A stretch of 64,000 nt of DNA from Karstenula rhodostoma CBS 690.94 (GCA_010093485.1 MU001501.1:327052-391051); one strand, 5' to 3'; counted from the stretch's first letter, positions 24,430 to 35,704 are shown. Notes: generated by a model from the sequence alone, not told the origin. Numbers and translations are program-made.

Positions 24430-26260
24430 CCGTTTTGGCTTTTGGGGACGGGCTTCCACGGCGGTTTGGAATTCAGCTTTCGGCAAGGGTGCAAATGGCC
24501 ATATTCATTGTGTGAATGTTGTTTTGCAGAGAAGGAAAGTCCACAGATCCTAGATTGAATATCTCGCGAGCTGGAATGTACCATCTGAAAGACGACTCCT
24601 TGTTTTTAGGGCGGCGGAATAACTACGTAAACTTTCTTCGTCAAAGTCTTCAAACTAAACAGCCCCGTAGCGTTTGATTTGCGTTGTTTGGAGAAGAAGA
24701 CGAGCACATATAAACCTTCTTAGTTTATGTTTGGAAACCCGAGGATTCCATATTGGTTAGACATAGAGATCTTTTGTTCAGTGGTTCCAATCCCATAACT
24801 CGGAGAGGAAGACGAGCACACATCGCTCTTGTAGACACGGCTTTGGGGAAAACTGCGACAAACCGAAAGACACCATGCCTCTTGTGGTATTCATTTTCCA
24901 ACCCAACGCTCTGCATCGTGCCCTGATAAGGGCACAATCAGCTTCGCGCAAGGCTTTTCTAGAACTTTCCTGGAAAGACGGAGTCCGAGGAAGCGGCATG
25001 CTGCGCTTTACAGGGCTTTCAAATAAGATAGACTCCAGAGGGAGACATCGAATTCTAGATTCTGCTTTCCAAGACACAGAATCCATGTGATTGCTTAGAT
25101 TCATTTTAAGAAAGTGACTTCCCCATATGCAAAGTCTGTCAAATCCTACGGAGGTAGGAAGAAGAGGACCTTATTGAATCTACCCTGCCACTTTCAAAAG
25201 CACATATCATAATATTCGGCTAAAGGAAGTTTTGTGCGTAGGGGACTCCCATCACGCTTCCTTTGGTTTGACTTAAGAGACTAAGAGGAGGAGAACACGT
25301 TGTTGCCCGTATAGCTCTTTAGGAAGCACACGCCACATTTTTCGAAGATGAGTAGATTTTATGTGCAGAGGGCTCTTATGCTTCAGGAAGGGGTCTGGTT
25401 TAGGGAGAGACGGACTCCACATCATCTAGTAAGCGTGTTGCTTTAGGCGTAGGATACTCCCATTTACCAGTTAAACTTCCTTTTCAGAGACGGGAGGGGA
25501 CATCACTTGGACATGACCTTAGTTTTAGAGGCTAAAAGAGGAGGATATTATTCCTTAACTCTAATTTTAGACGCGCGGACACATCGCTCTACATGCAGAG
25601 CGAGATTTTGAACGGGACACATCAACACAAATGCTTTCTTTTTTTGCACGCCAGAAGAAGAGAGCGTTAATATCTATAAAGCCTGGTTTTAGACGCCGAG
25701 AGGCACATGAGAACTGCTTTGGCAAGGTTTCCGAGGCCGGGAACGGGAAACATATAGCTGTATGTCGAGCTTTTTTTCTTTTCTTTTCGAGACCAGACAG
25801 GGCCCACGTTTCCGTCTGTGGAGTCGCCTTTTAGAAGCCCGGAGGAGGACATGCCTAGTCGAGTCTTGATTTTTCTTTTGGACGACGGGAGCGAGGGACA
25901 TATCGCATATCGCATATCGTAACAAGAACCATGGTTTTCGAAGCTAGGAGCAGAGGACACGTTTGGTTTTTCCTCTCCCGCTTGGATAGAGAAACCCCAT
26001 CATATGCTGATTGTGTAGCTTTTAGACTGCAGGTCCATAACGCCACGTGGTTATATCTTTGGTTAACCGGGATAGACGAGCACATCGATGGATTTCTGTA
26101 GGTTTTGGAGACAGACTCGATGATGTCGGTCGTAGGAGGCTGGGTTACGGTTTTTTGGACAGCTGGAAGAGGGAACATAGGATTCCGCGGTGGTCTTTTC
26201 GAGAGACGCGAAACCCATAAGACATAGCAATCAGACTTTTTGGTTCGCACGCACATGTGC
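24430..26260. repeat. Degenerate ~45-bp tandem array
   Basis: A unit of the form TTTTaGAcgc, a purine-rich GAGGAGG-like run, then ACATcg recurs about every 45 bases. TTTT anchors lie near 25566, 25609, 25640, 25685, 25726, 25784, 25828, 25875, 25932, 25983, 26019, 26062, 26102, 26151, 26195 and 26237, with spacings of 31-58 bases and most in the forties. Looser copies reach back to about 24430; GACGAGCACA recurs at 24699, 24809 and 26074. Copies are too diverged for coding on either strand, and the frames here are short and unlike protein. I see no known satellite. The base composition is ordinary, so RIP did not act strongly. The left boundary is uncertain. Confidence 0.5.
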
Positions 26261-26511
26261 GAGAAGAGAAGTGTGGGTAGGAAAGGCCGAAGGGCGCAGG
26301 GTGAGGAGTTTATATGTGCGGGAGCCATCTTATCTTGGGCTTGGGAACGCAAGACGCGATGGACACGAGGTGTCCTGTAATACAATGCACGCTGCGTTTG
26401 CTCGACGAGTCATGCGAGGATGCACTGTTCCACAAGAAACCGAATCGGGAAAGAGAACATGCATGATATCATTGCATAAGCACTCGCTATGGCAGCAGCT
26501 CAGCTACCTCT

Positions 26512-27802
26512 CTACACGCTCTGCCACACTATCTCCAGAGCAGCACTGTGGTCTGCCCCCGCATACACCGCCTGCTGCGTGCTCCCACTCGCGACCTTGT
26601 CCGCACTCCACGCCGCGTTTCCTCCAGCCGCCAATTTCCCGTCACTGCTCGTAAACGCCGTCGCAGTGCTGACACTGCTGCCGCACGTGAACGCGCCACT
26701 CACAACGCCGCACTTGCCCTTCGAGCTCGTGAGCGTGAACCCACCGCCGCTCGTCGCAGCCGTGAACGTGGCGCAGGTGCCGCTCGTGTACCACGTCCCC
26801 GCGGAGATGATGCAGCCTTTCTTCGCGCCGCCGGTGTTGACGTTGAGGTAGCCTTTGCCGGAGAAGGGCGTGCCAGGCGCAGAGGTGCTCGTGGGAGTTG
26901 AGCCGGAGCCCGTGGTGGTAGGCGTGCTGCCACCGCCGCTCTTGGGGAGGTACTTGATGCCAGAAGCGGCGCACGTGGACTTTGTGCCGTCGGGGTCCGC
27001 GGCGACAAACTCGCCCGTTTGGATGGATCCGCGCACGTCGTAGTGGTACCAGATCTCGTTAAGTGCGCCGGACTTGCAGCCCAGCGTCACAGTCACGCCA
27101 GGTCGCTTAGCAGACAAGGCGGCCTGAATCTGAGCTGTGGTGTATGTCTTGGTGGTGGAGGGCGTGATGCCTGCGGCGGCGAGCCACTCGTAGCTCGGCA
27201 GCGACTTGAAGAGGTCGACGGTCTTCTGGAAGAAGTCGACAACTTCCTCGGTGGGCTTGTGGTCGGAGTAGCACTCTGGGTCGAGCGTGGAGATGCACGT
27301 TCCGTGCTTGCTCCACTCGTGTTCCCAGAACGTCTCGTCGTCGCCGTTGTAGTCCTTCCAGTATGTGCTCATGTAGCTTAAGAGGTCGGTCTTGCCGAAG
27401 GATTTGATAATGGCGGTGATGTTCGAGTACACGCGGCTTGAGTCGCAGTTCGCATCGTAGGTGCCGTCGCAGCGATCGGGCCTACATTCCAGCATTAGCG
27501 TTCGTGCCGAAGGATACGGAGAGCAACGGAGTGAAGACATACCACAAGCCATGGATGGTCCATGAATCGTCAGGCCCAGTCGCAGGGGCTGTATCCCAGA
27601 ACTGCGTCTGCAGCAGCTGACCACCGGGGGCGTTGAAGCAGCATAAATCCTGAACGATTGTCGTGTTATGACAGCTCAGCTGGGGATTTGAGCAGGTCGC
27701 CGGTGTCCCTCCCAGGACAGTCTGTCCGCCACCAAGCAGCACCTGCGCACCGCCCACAGCGAGCTTCGAGAGCGTCCTGATCGAGGGCATTGAAGAAGCC
27801 AT
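26512..27802 (-). CDS. RNY1: Secreted RNase T2 with C-terminal RNY1-type domain
   Basis: Exons 27543-27802 and 26512-27481 (intron 27482-27542, GTATGT...TGTAG, phase 2) give 409 residues. The intron splits the Trp codon of the first active-site motif. Both RNase T2 motifs are complete: WTIHGLWPD (H84) and [10 protein letters not shown] (E142, H146). Other cysteines fit the disulfide pattern of the family. The enzyme cuts single-stranded RNA through a 2',3'-cyclic phosphate, outside the cell or in the vacuole. Residues about 10-33 form a Gly-rich hydrophobic leader. After the catalytic domain comes a Ser/Thr/Pro/Gly linker and a ~120-residue C-terminal domain, as in yeast Rny1. The start at 27802 (ACAATGGCT) is preferred because a TATA box lies about 60 bases upstream; in-frame upstream ATGs would fall before it. 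The symbol is by domain architecture. Confidence 0.92.
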
Positions 27803-27860
27803 TGTGTCCGCGGCTGAATCGGCAGTGGAGGTGACCGGAGCTGGCCGCTGCAGCACCCCA

Positions 27861-27870
27861 TCTCTTATAG
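27861..27870 (-). promoter_or_regulatory. TATA box of RNase T2 gene
   Basis: Minus-strand GCTATAAGAGA lies about 60 bases before the chosen ATG at 27802, which supports that start over the in-frame ATG at 27889. Confidence 0.5.
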
Positions 27871-27890
27871 CATGGAGCCAGCCCGCCATG

Positions 27891-28625
27891 GTAGGGTTAC
27901 ACAAACACGATATCCCTAGCTCAGCTAAGCTCCAGGAAGCAGGTACTCGCAAAGTGCGACCAGGCGTGCGGCGAGCCCGTGATCGACGGCGCGTATTACA
28001 AGCTTTCGCGAGGGACGATGCGCAGTACACTCTGAACGTTTCCTATCTCTTCGGCCTAATTGGCGGAAGACGATTGCTTCTGCGAGAGAAGGCGGCCTTG
28101 GGCAAGTGGAGCTGGTAGTATACCGTAGTGTAGGCCGAAAGCGGGAGGAGGTAGGCGGTGGCTGCCGAGGACGCGCCCGGGAGATATGGACGGCCAGATG
28201 AAGGGGGTCCGCTTGATAAAGAGATGGCGATGCTGAGCCACTCAGGGCGCAGCGCCAGGCAGCACACGTCAAGAGGTCACGCAGGCTAAGGCGCCAGGTC
28301 GTGTGTCAGACATGATGATGATCGCTGGGACCGAGGCCAGTAGGATGTGGCGAGGCGATGTGAGGTCAGGATGCACGGGGGCCGGATGCGGGTACCTGAG
28401 GATGCAGGGTATCGGAGCGCTAGCTACTTGTGGAGTAGCGTGCTTGGTCAGATGCCAGATCAGATGGCGGGGCACATGATTATCTGATTGTTGACACGAA
28501 CCACGAAGTGAAATGATAGACAGAATATAGACAGCGACCAGAGGATGAACGTGAGGCGGTCGGGAAATTCCAATCATTACAATGGTCTATACCCAGGCCT
28601 GCCAGCCAGGAATATCGCCACACCA
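27891..28625. other. Spacer between RNase T2 and GNAT genes
   Basis: Holds the RNase T2 promoter and the 3' flank of the acetyltransferase. Several frames of 60-115 codons overlap without support. Confidence 0.45.
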
Positions 28626-29483
28626 TCAACTGCTCGCCACCTCATACACCATGAACCGGACCTCGTAATGGCTTGTTCCCCCAATGCGCGTGGCGTCTTG
28701 GACAATCCTGTCCAGCTCCTTGAAGCCCGCTTTCTCGTACATCCTGAATCCACTCGAACAAGCCAAAAGAAAGACATCCAGTCCCAACGACCGCGCTTGT
28801 TCGAGCCCGTGCTTGACGAGCGCCAACCCGACCCCTTTCTTCTGGTTCGAAGGGTGCACGGTGATGTATTCCAGTTCTGTCACTCATTAGCTCAGGTTTC
28901 CGCAACTCGAACACAGATCAACGCACTCATGTAGTCTTTTTTGGCGAGAATGGCTTCCTCAGTCTTGGTGAGTATGGCATCCAAGTCATCTTCGCCCGTG
29001 AATTCGCGCGGGTGCCACTGCTCCTGTGCTCCTGCTGCCTTCTTCTCAATCTCGTCTCTTTGCTCGCTACTAACGTCCGGAACCTGTCCCCCTTGCCAGA
29101 CTGGACTGCCGTCTTCGTGCTTGCTATACTTGTCGGGTAGCTTCCAGCGTGAGTAGCCGAGGAGCGCTCCCGTCTCAGGATCGACTGCCTTGATATGTCG
29201 GATGGTGTCCCGATTCTGGAGCAGGATGCGCGGGTATCGGTCCGCGCTGAGCCTGATGATGTTCTCCAGTGTCGTGTCCTTCCCTGTGTCCTTTGTCAAT
29301 TACACCGGTAGCGTGTCGCCACGGGCAATCGACAATGAGTGTAGGCTTTGACTCCTATGTCTTTGCCAGACTTCACTCACAAATGAAAACCCAGTTGGGG
29401 TCCTCCCAAAACGCAGACATATTGTTTTTCGAGATCGCTGGGCCATCTTCAACAATGCAGTGTGTGATACTGTATTCCGGCAT
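28626..29483 (-). CDS. GNAT-family N-acetyltransferase
   Basis: Three exons, 29381-29483, 28927-29283 and 28626-28876, give 236 residues. Intron 1 (29284-29380) is GTGAGT...CACAG in phase 1; the join restores a VFIWK sequence typical of fungal GNATs. Intron 2 (28877-28926) is GTGCGT...CTAAT...GACAG, also phase 1. The acetyl-CoA loop is HPSNQKKGVGLAL (Q165-G170, the Q/RxxGxG/A motif), after beta-strand 4 (LEYITV). A conserved ETGALLGYSRW stretch precedes a charged, disordered insert at about 85-130. The family moves acetyl from acetyl-CoA to an amine, often on small molecules; the substrate cannot be read. The start at 29483 (MPEYSITHC) suits the family; an ATG 24 bases upstream is in frame. 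Confidence 0.85.
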
Positions 29484-29507
29484 CGTTTTGGTAATACTGA
29501 AAGACAT

Positions 29508-30082
29508 GAAGAAGGCGATAGCGTGACCTGGGGATTACAGGAGGTTGAGAGAACCAGGCCTCCGTGTGCGACAATAACGCAAGCCAGAAATACTACACCG
29601 AACGTATGTGTGAAACAAAAGGCATGTTCCTATAGTAGCAAGTTGTCCTTATCAATTGATCGATTAGGCAGCGATCAAAAGTCGACATGGGGGCAGGTAA
29701 GCGAAAGGCTAGGAAGCTTTCGTCCAAGTAGTGTAGGTAATCCTACAAGGGCTTTGTCAGACCAGCGATACCGTCAAGTCTTGTCGCGAATCCCGCGAAT
29801 TTTAGCCTCTTTCTCCGCATGTTAATCGTCAGTCCGGGTCATAGGGCAAAAGACCTAGAGAGAGGACGGCGCTGACGAATGTATCATTGTTGTACATAGA
29901 AGCTACTCAGTATCTCTACTGCCGAACGCTTTGAAATTAACTAAGAGAGAGATCAACTAGTAGAATGGTGTTCGGACGAGGGGAAAGATAGTCGAAGTTC
30001 CTCCAGCGGGCATGCCATTTTGTGATGCAAGAAACCATTTGGCAACCACGCCTTGGCCTCTCCATGCCGTACCTAAGGTGTC
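29508..30082. other. Spacer, no gene recognised
   Basis: One 121-codon plus-strand frame (29460-29825) overlaps the GNAT first exon and has no family features. The right part should hold the 3' UTR of the next minus-strand gene. Confidence 0.4.
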
Positions 30083-31693
30083 TCACAGCTGAGCGCCAAT
30101 CTCCTTGAACCACCGTTCCAGATCGACCATCAATCGCTCGCCAAGGCTCGCATCTAGAATGCAGTCCTGCCAACTACACGTCACGACCAAGTCTCCTTCC
30201 TTAACCGTCATCATCGATACTGAGAGGGCAGCTGACGGTATCTCGGCACTTAGTAGCAGTTCCGCTCGGCGTAAGGACCAGCCGTCTTGTCCATCAATAA
30301 GACCGCTTCGCCCATCAAGGACGCCAAGATTGGTAACAAGCCAAGATAGGTACCTTGTCTTATGTGCCTCAGACTGCTGTTGCGTAAGCCAATTTGAGCA
30401 TAGCTTCATGATGCCGATGAGATCATTCCAGAGACCAGAGTCCAGTCTTGTCCGAATTTCGCGTCGAACACGCGCGGAGACGGTCCAGATGATATCTTGT
30501 AGATCCGTAGGCAGACCTCTATCTGTACCTTGAGCTGATCTCATAGATCGTATTGCTGCGACTAGATCGGCGTTGAATTCGTGTTCGATGACTGAGACGT
30601 AGTTACATATGGATTCTTTAGGCTGCAGCCAAGGGTATCGACGGGTGTGTGAGGGAAGAATATGTCTTAAGTCGTAAGGCGTTCTGCTCGCAAAACCTTT
30701 GCTGTTCTCAAGCGATGCAGTAAGTGAGACTAGCACTAAGGCTTGAACAAGACCAGTAATGGTAGTATCATGCTGCCGACAAGCATCTACTACTCTCGTC
30801 ACAATGTTGTTGTCAACGTTGAAGTTCCGAAAGCGGGTTGCAAATGGCGTAAGTTGTATGGGAGCCCAATGAGCATGCGTATCACCCGGCGGAAATATCC
30901 ATTGAGGCTTGATCTCCTTCCAGAGAGCTTTCACAAAGAAAAGCGGTGTCATTGGCCACCAAGAGAGCAATTCGGGATTTGGTGGTAGTTTGCTCGTGGG
31001 GTCAGGAATTTTGAGAACACAACGGTCCGAACCGTCAACAAATTTGAGGTCGGAAAGGGGCTCCCTGAGTGACACGAAAGCTTCGTTCAGATTGCGTAAA
31101 AGCTGTTGATGAAATATCTTGCCACCCATACCATCGTGATGCGGGTGGTTCCAAAGGTACAGAAGCTCAATATGCTCCCTCCCAGGCTGGTGCAGCACGA
31201 TTAGTTTCCATCCAGGTTCAGTTGATAGATCCTCAAATCGAGAGTCGAGCTGGGTCTGGACGCAATCGAGGTATGACTGCTCAAAAGATCGAGTTTCATC
31301 GTGCTGACTCCATACGATATGCTTCCGCAGGTCAAGATGATCAATGCGAACAAAGACAGGACTCTTTGTGTTTTCGCCTGTGTACCCGACATGGAGATGA
31401 GGTTGCGCAAGAATTAGACGAGAAACGGCGTCATGGAGAGCAGCTTTTACTTCGGAGAGATCCTCCGAGAGACTAAGCTTCGGTGGTGGAGCGTAACTGC
31501 AGGAGACCATGGTACCTCGGTACTGGTCCAGGGTATGCATGGCCACCTGGTAACCCTCGCTGTACTCTGTTAGTGGAGAACATTTTTGACAGTCAGCATG
31601 AACGTAGATGGCGACTTACTGACATCCCATGTCGCGAATTTTAGTACCCGCGTCACCGCTAGTCACGACACCGCTGCGTGCGTACTTGGCCAT
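30083..31693 (-). CDS. Alcohol acetyltransferase-like (AATase, condensation fold)
   Basis: Exons 31620-31693 and 30083-31559 give 516 residues. The intron (31560-31619) is GTAAGT...CCACTAACAG...GTACAG; using the second AG joins the frames in phase 2 (residue 25 His). The main exon has HPHHDGMGG at residues about 163-171, the HxxxDG catalytic motif of CoA-dependent acyltransferases, 25 residues after a WKLIVLHQ strand. A WLVTNLGVLDG segment near 435 corresponds to the conserved Asn-bearing strand of the fold. The AATase family makes acetate esters from alcohols and acetyl-CoA; related fungal proteins act in secondary metabolism. If the first exon is wrong, translation could start at the ATG at 31540. 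No biosynthetic partners adjoin it. Confidence 0.8.
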
Positions 31694-32615
31694 ATCGGAA
31701 TGTGCCCAGCTATGTTTTAGGGTAGCCAAGAGAATGATGTTATTTGTGTGATATGTGATACTGCTGCCGTGGTTGGCGATGAGGTATGATGGGTAAAGGC
31801 GATGAGATGCTGTTGCGTCTAGGTTCCGCGTACCGTACGTATCGTACGTAACCCAAAACAATGTCCCCACCCCGAATGTGACCCACGGAGCTTCGACATG
31901 CGCGAGTTGAAGCGCCATCTCGATGAAATACACGCTATACATTTTTTATCCTACATATAAAAGGAGAATATATTACTGTGTACAACTAAAAAGGCGTTCA
32001 AGACCAATTGTGATGGCTCCAGTGGCAGCTCGCACCATGAGCATCGAAGCTGTGACATTGATGTTAGCACTTTCATCGTCCACATCACTCTACGGACCGC
32101 GTTTCGGCTTGCGCGCAGCGGCCTTGTCCTTCCAATTACATTAAAACGTTCACGAAGCAGAGCGCTGAGTTGTATGATGATAGATGCATCCCGCTCCGGG
32201 TGTATCCGCTTACGCAGTAGGGGAGTTATATTTGGACTAGCTACACCTTTCATATGAATCCCTCTCACGGTGATGACTTCACTGGCAATTGTTTCAGCCG
32301 CTGGACAGCAGAACACGTACAACTACTCTCTATGCTGAAACAAGGCTCGGTTCGGTTATGCAGCCAATTAACCATTATGGCAGAGTCGCCCCACGAAAGG
32401 CCCCTTTCGAGGGCTTAGTAACAACGATGCGCACGTGATAAGTAAACGTGCTGAGGCTCAACCACTGGATCATAGTATATGATTGGCTGTAACACAAGTG
32501 GCTGAATCCGACAGGACCAGGGTCTTCCAGTTGCTGAGCCAACTAAATCCATCACAGCACCGCTAACGCTTCTTTTGATATTCGTCTGCATCACGCCTGT
32601 CGTTGCGGCTTGCCA
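31694..32615. other. Spacer, possibly decayed sequence
   Basis: A 123-codon minus-strand frame (31951-32322) and the upstream extension of the AATase first-exon frame are open but show no recognisable motif. No repeat was recognised. Confidence 0.4.
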
Positions 32616-33851
32616 ATGCCCGTCCACCACACTGCCATGTCTCCATCGCAACCCGTTCATACAGCAAAGCATCACATTACGCCGCCGTCAAGCTTTGCAG
32701 TCCCGTCGTTGATGCCTCCGCCGACCGACAAGCCTTTCGCACAGGTGCACAGAGTGATCGCATTATTCGAAGACATACAAGCCGGAGGGCACACTGGCAA
32801 AGAGTTGTGGAAAGAGTATCAGCTTGGGCGAGGAGAATACGAGGCACTGGAACGCCAGCTACATCGAGACGAGACGTTGTTAGGATACGTAAAAGATAAG
32901 ATACGGTACGTAGGCTGAACGCATGTTAGGTGGCCACTAACAACTAGAGACGGGTAGGTATGATTACGACGTAGAGAGTCGACGAATTGCTGTTCGAATG
33001 CCCTCAGCTGTACACGAACTATTCACCGCTCGCGTTGAAGATGCCATATTGAGCCAACTAAAATTGATACGTGAAGAATCAGGGGAAGCGGCATCTTTCG
33101 CCCGGAAGGTGCACTCAGCTCGCTCTACAGCAATATACTTTCCTATTGATGGTGCGCCAAGCGGTACAACGTCGAAGCACGAACCGGATGCGTCGTTTTG
33201 GCATACAGACGCGAAATATCCAGGGGTTATCCTTGAAGTTGCCTGCTTGCAAAAGAGGAAAAAGCTGAGCCGGCTGGCAGAGAATTACCTTTTAGATTCA
33301 AACGCAAGCGTGCGAGTTGTAGTGGGCTTAGATATCGAATATGGCGAAAATATATCCCAAAAGGCTACAGTATCGGTTTGGCGGACGCACATTGTTAGAA
33401 CGCCAAATGGGAATGAATTAAGGGTCGTACAGGAAGTTAAAGATGCAGTACGCCCCAAACATGGCTTCCCTGGCACTTTCTTGCTCTGACCTTATCGTAG
33501 GCATTTCGCGATGATCACGGAAACCCTTCAGATCATGGAGGCTTGCGACTTCGATTGCAAGACTTCGCTTATGAAGAACTTGCTCACCGGGAGCTCGGAG
33601 ATGAAGATAAAGAAGTGAGCATCTCTACTAGACAGCTTTGCGAATATCTCGATGCGGCGGAGACTATGGTGGAACGGTCAGAGTCACTTGGTGAGCATAA
33701 ACTTGGTCCGGGAGTGAAGAAAAGGAAGCGGTCAGAAACACCACCCGAAGACATAAATTCCAGTGACGAAGCGAGGTATGTTGAACAGGAAGTGAGAGCA
33801 GCAAAGCGGGGAGCGGAAGATGATCCGGATTATGACGATAATTCGCAATGA
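32616..33851 (+). CDS. Fungal restriction-nuclease-like protein (Uma2/PD-(D/E)XK-like), function unknown
   Basis: Three exons, 32616-32905, 32958-33447 and 33501-33851, give 376 residues. Introns: GTACGT...CTAAC...GGGTAG (phase 2) and GTACGC...CTGAC...TCGTAG (phase 0). Residues about 170-215 read HEPDASFW, then KYPGVILEVACLQKRKKL, then VRVVVGLDIEYG. PD (173-174), E190 and following lysines resemble the PD-(D/E)XK core, in its Uma2-like form, and are followed by a predicted strand. The usual ExK lysine is replaced by Ala, so activity is doubtful. The N-terminus is Pro/His-rich. The C-terminus has a KKRKR nuclear-localisation-like stretch and ends acidic. I know this family as numerous uncharacterised copies in Dothideomycetes, so it may itself be mobile or recently expanded. 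ATG at 32616 is chosen; a second in-frame ATG is at 32637. Confidence 0.75.
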
Positions 33852-34135
33852 AACTTGGCCAATCACATCTAATTCATATTGAAAGTAACGGGCAGCAGCT
33901 TCCATTAACCCCTCCTCGTCGCAATCCCACAGCTGGTTTGTCGGCCGGGCCATAAGAAGCCACTATGGAGCCGAGCCGAAGAGTTGGGCTGGTCCGATGT
34001 AAGACCATTCAAGATCGACTACGCCAATGATCGTAAGGTCTTTCCTGCTTCTGACGATCAAGTTCGCTAAGCCAAGGTCATCGCAAATGATCTTAAACTT
34101 AGTACGGTCATATCCGCTATGAATGAGGTTGGGTG
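33850..34135 (-). pseudogene. Aminoglycoside-phosphotransferase-like kinase remnant
   Basis: The minus strand encodes a family-typical stretch: IICDDLGLANLIV (catalytic-loop-like, with D and N) and, 15 residues on, GVVDLEWSYIGPAQLFGSAP (metal-binding D). It then has TAG where related proteins carry Trp, followed by WLLMARPTN and WDCDE. Upstream there is a TGA before NLIHSGYD and no start. The TGG-to-TAG change equals CCA to CTA on the other strand, a RIP-type CpA transition. Only about 90 codons survive; the 3' end collides with the tail of the nuclease-like gene. Confidence 0.65.
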
Positions 34136-34210
34136 TTCAAGACTTCAAGACTTGGAATGATCGGTATTTGGCTTTAACATCGTAGGGGCCGTACGTTGAG
34201 TTCGGTTAGC

Positions 34211-34505
34211 GGTGATGGAAGGCTTTGGTGAGCTCGATAAGCAGCTGGCTGGATGCAACGATGACGCGACGGGGGTAGTCTTGCGCGACAGGAGAGGTGT
34301 AGCACGTAGTATTAGATAGAGGAATTGAATGATGCTGAATATAGTTGATGCCGTTATATATGCATCCTTTGTTCGTGCATTGGCAAAGCACAACGCGCCT
34401 TTTTGCCCCCCCTACTTCATTGAGTCACCCTACCTCATAGTGAATCTCTACCGTATATATATGTGTTCGCTAGGGTGTTCTTTCACATACAACCATAGGA
34501 CATTG
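34211..34505. repeat. Duplicated segment, copy 1
   Basis: TGGAAGGCTTTGGTG, CTCGATAAGCAGCTGG, ATGCAACGATGACGCGACG, GGTAGTCTTGCGC, TAGCACGTAGTA and, further right, TTTCACATAC, ACCATAGGA recur in the same order at 35705-35948. Between the last two blocks this copy carries an extra ~90 bases (34364-34453) absent from copy 2. Confidence 0.75.
34364..34453 (-). mobile_element. ~90-bp dispersed repeat, copy 1
   Basis: On the minus strand this matches 53010-53099: GTAGAGATTCACTATGAGGT, a G-run, AAAAAGGCGCGTTGTGCTTT and CACGAACAAAGG. It sits inside duplicated segment copy 1 but not in copy 2, as expected of an insertion. No coding capacity. Confidence 0.65.
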
Positions 34506-34678
34506 AAAATTGGGCTTCCCGTCCGCTCAGCCTTACACAAGCAATGTACCGGCGGATCAGTAGTTGCGTGGGTGACCAGCAGCGAATCCCCGCTGTTGTA
34601 TGTTTTTTTGCCAATTCATCGCGATGTGTTTTTGTGGTATTCTCGTTGTCTGAGGGTAGGTAGGAGAGAGAGGGTTTA

Positions 34679-34741
34679 GGCAGGTACCGCGCGTGGGAGC
34701 TCTTACCTTTTTAGTTAGGGCACACGTGTACCTTCTCTGCT
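34679..34741. repeat. ~60-bp dispersed repeat, copy 1
   Basis: GGCAGGTACCGCGCGTGGGA, then GCTCTTACCTTTTTAGTTAG, GGC and ACGTG recur at 39934-39996. A GAGAG-rich tract precedes both copies. Confidence 0.8.
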
Positions 34742-35428
34742 TACTTATAGCTGACGCGTTCACTATACAACGGAAATGCAATAGATGAGAGTAAGATTAG
34801 AAGAGTAGTGCAAATAAAGTAGTACACACCTAGGTGTTTACAAAAGTCTTAATAGATCGACGTGCACAGAGTCTCTTCACTACCTTGATAGATAGTACCA
34901 TCTATGGCAACCCTTCTTAATACTGAATATATGTTAGCTGCTTGCCCAGATGCTGTAACTCATTACGTATATGATGAACTCATTCTGATCGAGCATCGCG
35001 CATCGCTCTAGGCCTAAGTTACGGCCTATCTAAGGGCAGAGGTCACGTGAGTACGTCCTTGCCCGGACTAGCGTCTATGTAGTTCGTTCCCTCTATATAG
35101 TCAGTTCCAATAGCTCACGATAAACAAACAAGTTCACATCTCAAATCGGATCTCTCATCAGGAATCAATCAGGAGGGAAATAATCACAAAAAGATCGAGT
35201 TATCAAGTGTATAGACAAAAATGTTGACAAAAAGGTGCTTCCCTTAGCTAACAGCTTAAAAATAAGCGTTATCAGGAATCAATCAGAGGCTCTTGACTAT
35301 TGATTAAGCTGAGTCATCTGGCCACGGCCGTTATGTGATACAGCTCTGGTTGCTTACAATAGCCTCGAGGGGATTCTGGCGTCTTCCAACTGAATACAAA
35401 TTTATCCGCGATCATCACGGGCCTTAGC

Positions 35429-35634
35429 TCATTCGTTGAAAGAACAACCTATGCTTGCCTGGATGTAGGCGAAGACCGAAACAGTAGTTGCCCCAGCCAC
35501 GACGCCCAGTATGGCAGTTCTAGTGAATCTTCCAACGGTATAACCAATGACACTAGCAACGAGAATAGTTCCAGGCATTCCTACCACAAGAAGGCAGTGA
35601 CTAGCTTCAGTCCGGATGGTGTGGTAGTGGCCAT
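35429..35634 (-). pseudogene. Membrane-protein-like frame, apparently frameshifted
   Basis: Minus-strand reading gives MATTTPSGLKLVTAFL up to about 35585, then the frame stops. In another frame the sequence continues as GMPGTILVASVIGYTVGRF and TAILGVVAGATTVSVFAYIQ before TGA at 35429-35431. Two hydrophobic stretches suggest a small membrane protein broken by a 2-base shift. The downstream 49-codon frame has its own ATG, so a short real protein is possible. Family not recognised. Confidence 0.35.
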
Positions 35635-35704
35635 CTGTGGAATTCTTGGAATTGAACGGGAGATTTTTGCGGAGAACAGCTGCTCCGCTGCCAACGAGAA
35701 GAGA

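Noticed and set aside
34136..34393. 82-codon minus-strand frame as the 5' part of the kinase pseudogene
   Set aside because: It belongs to the duplicated segment shared with 35.7 kb and shows no kinase motif.
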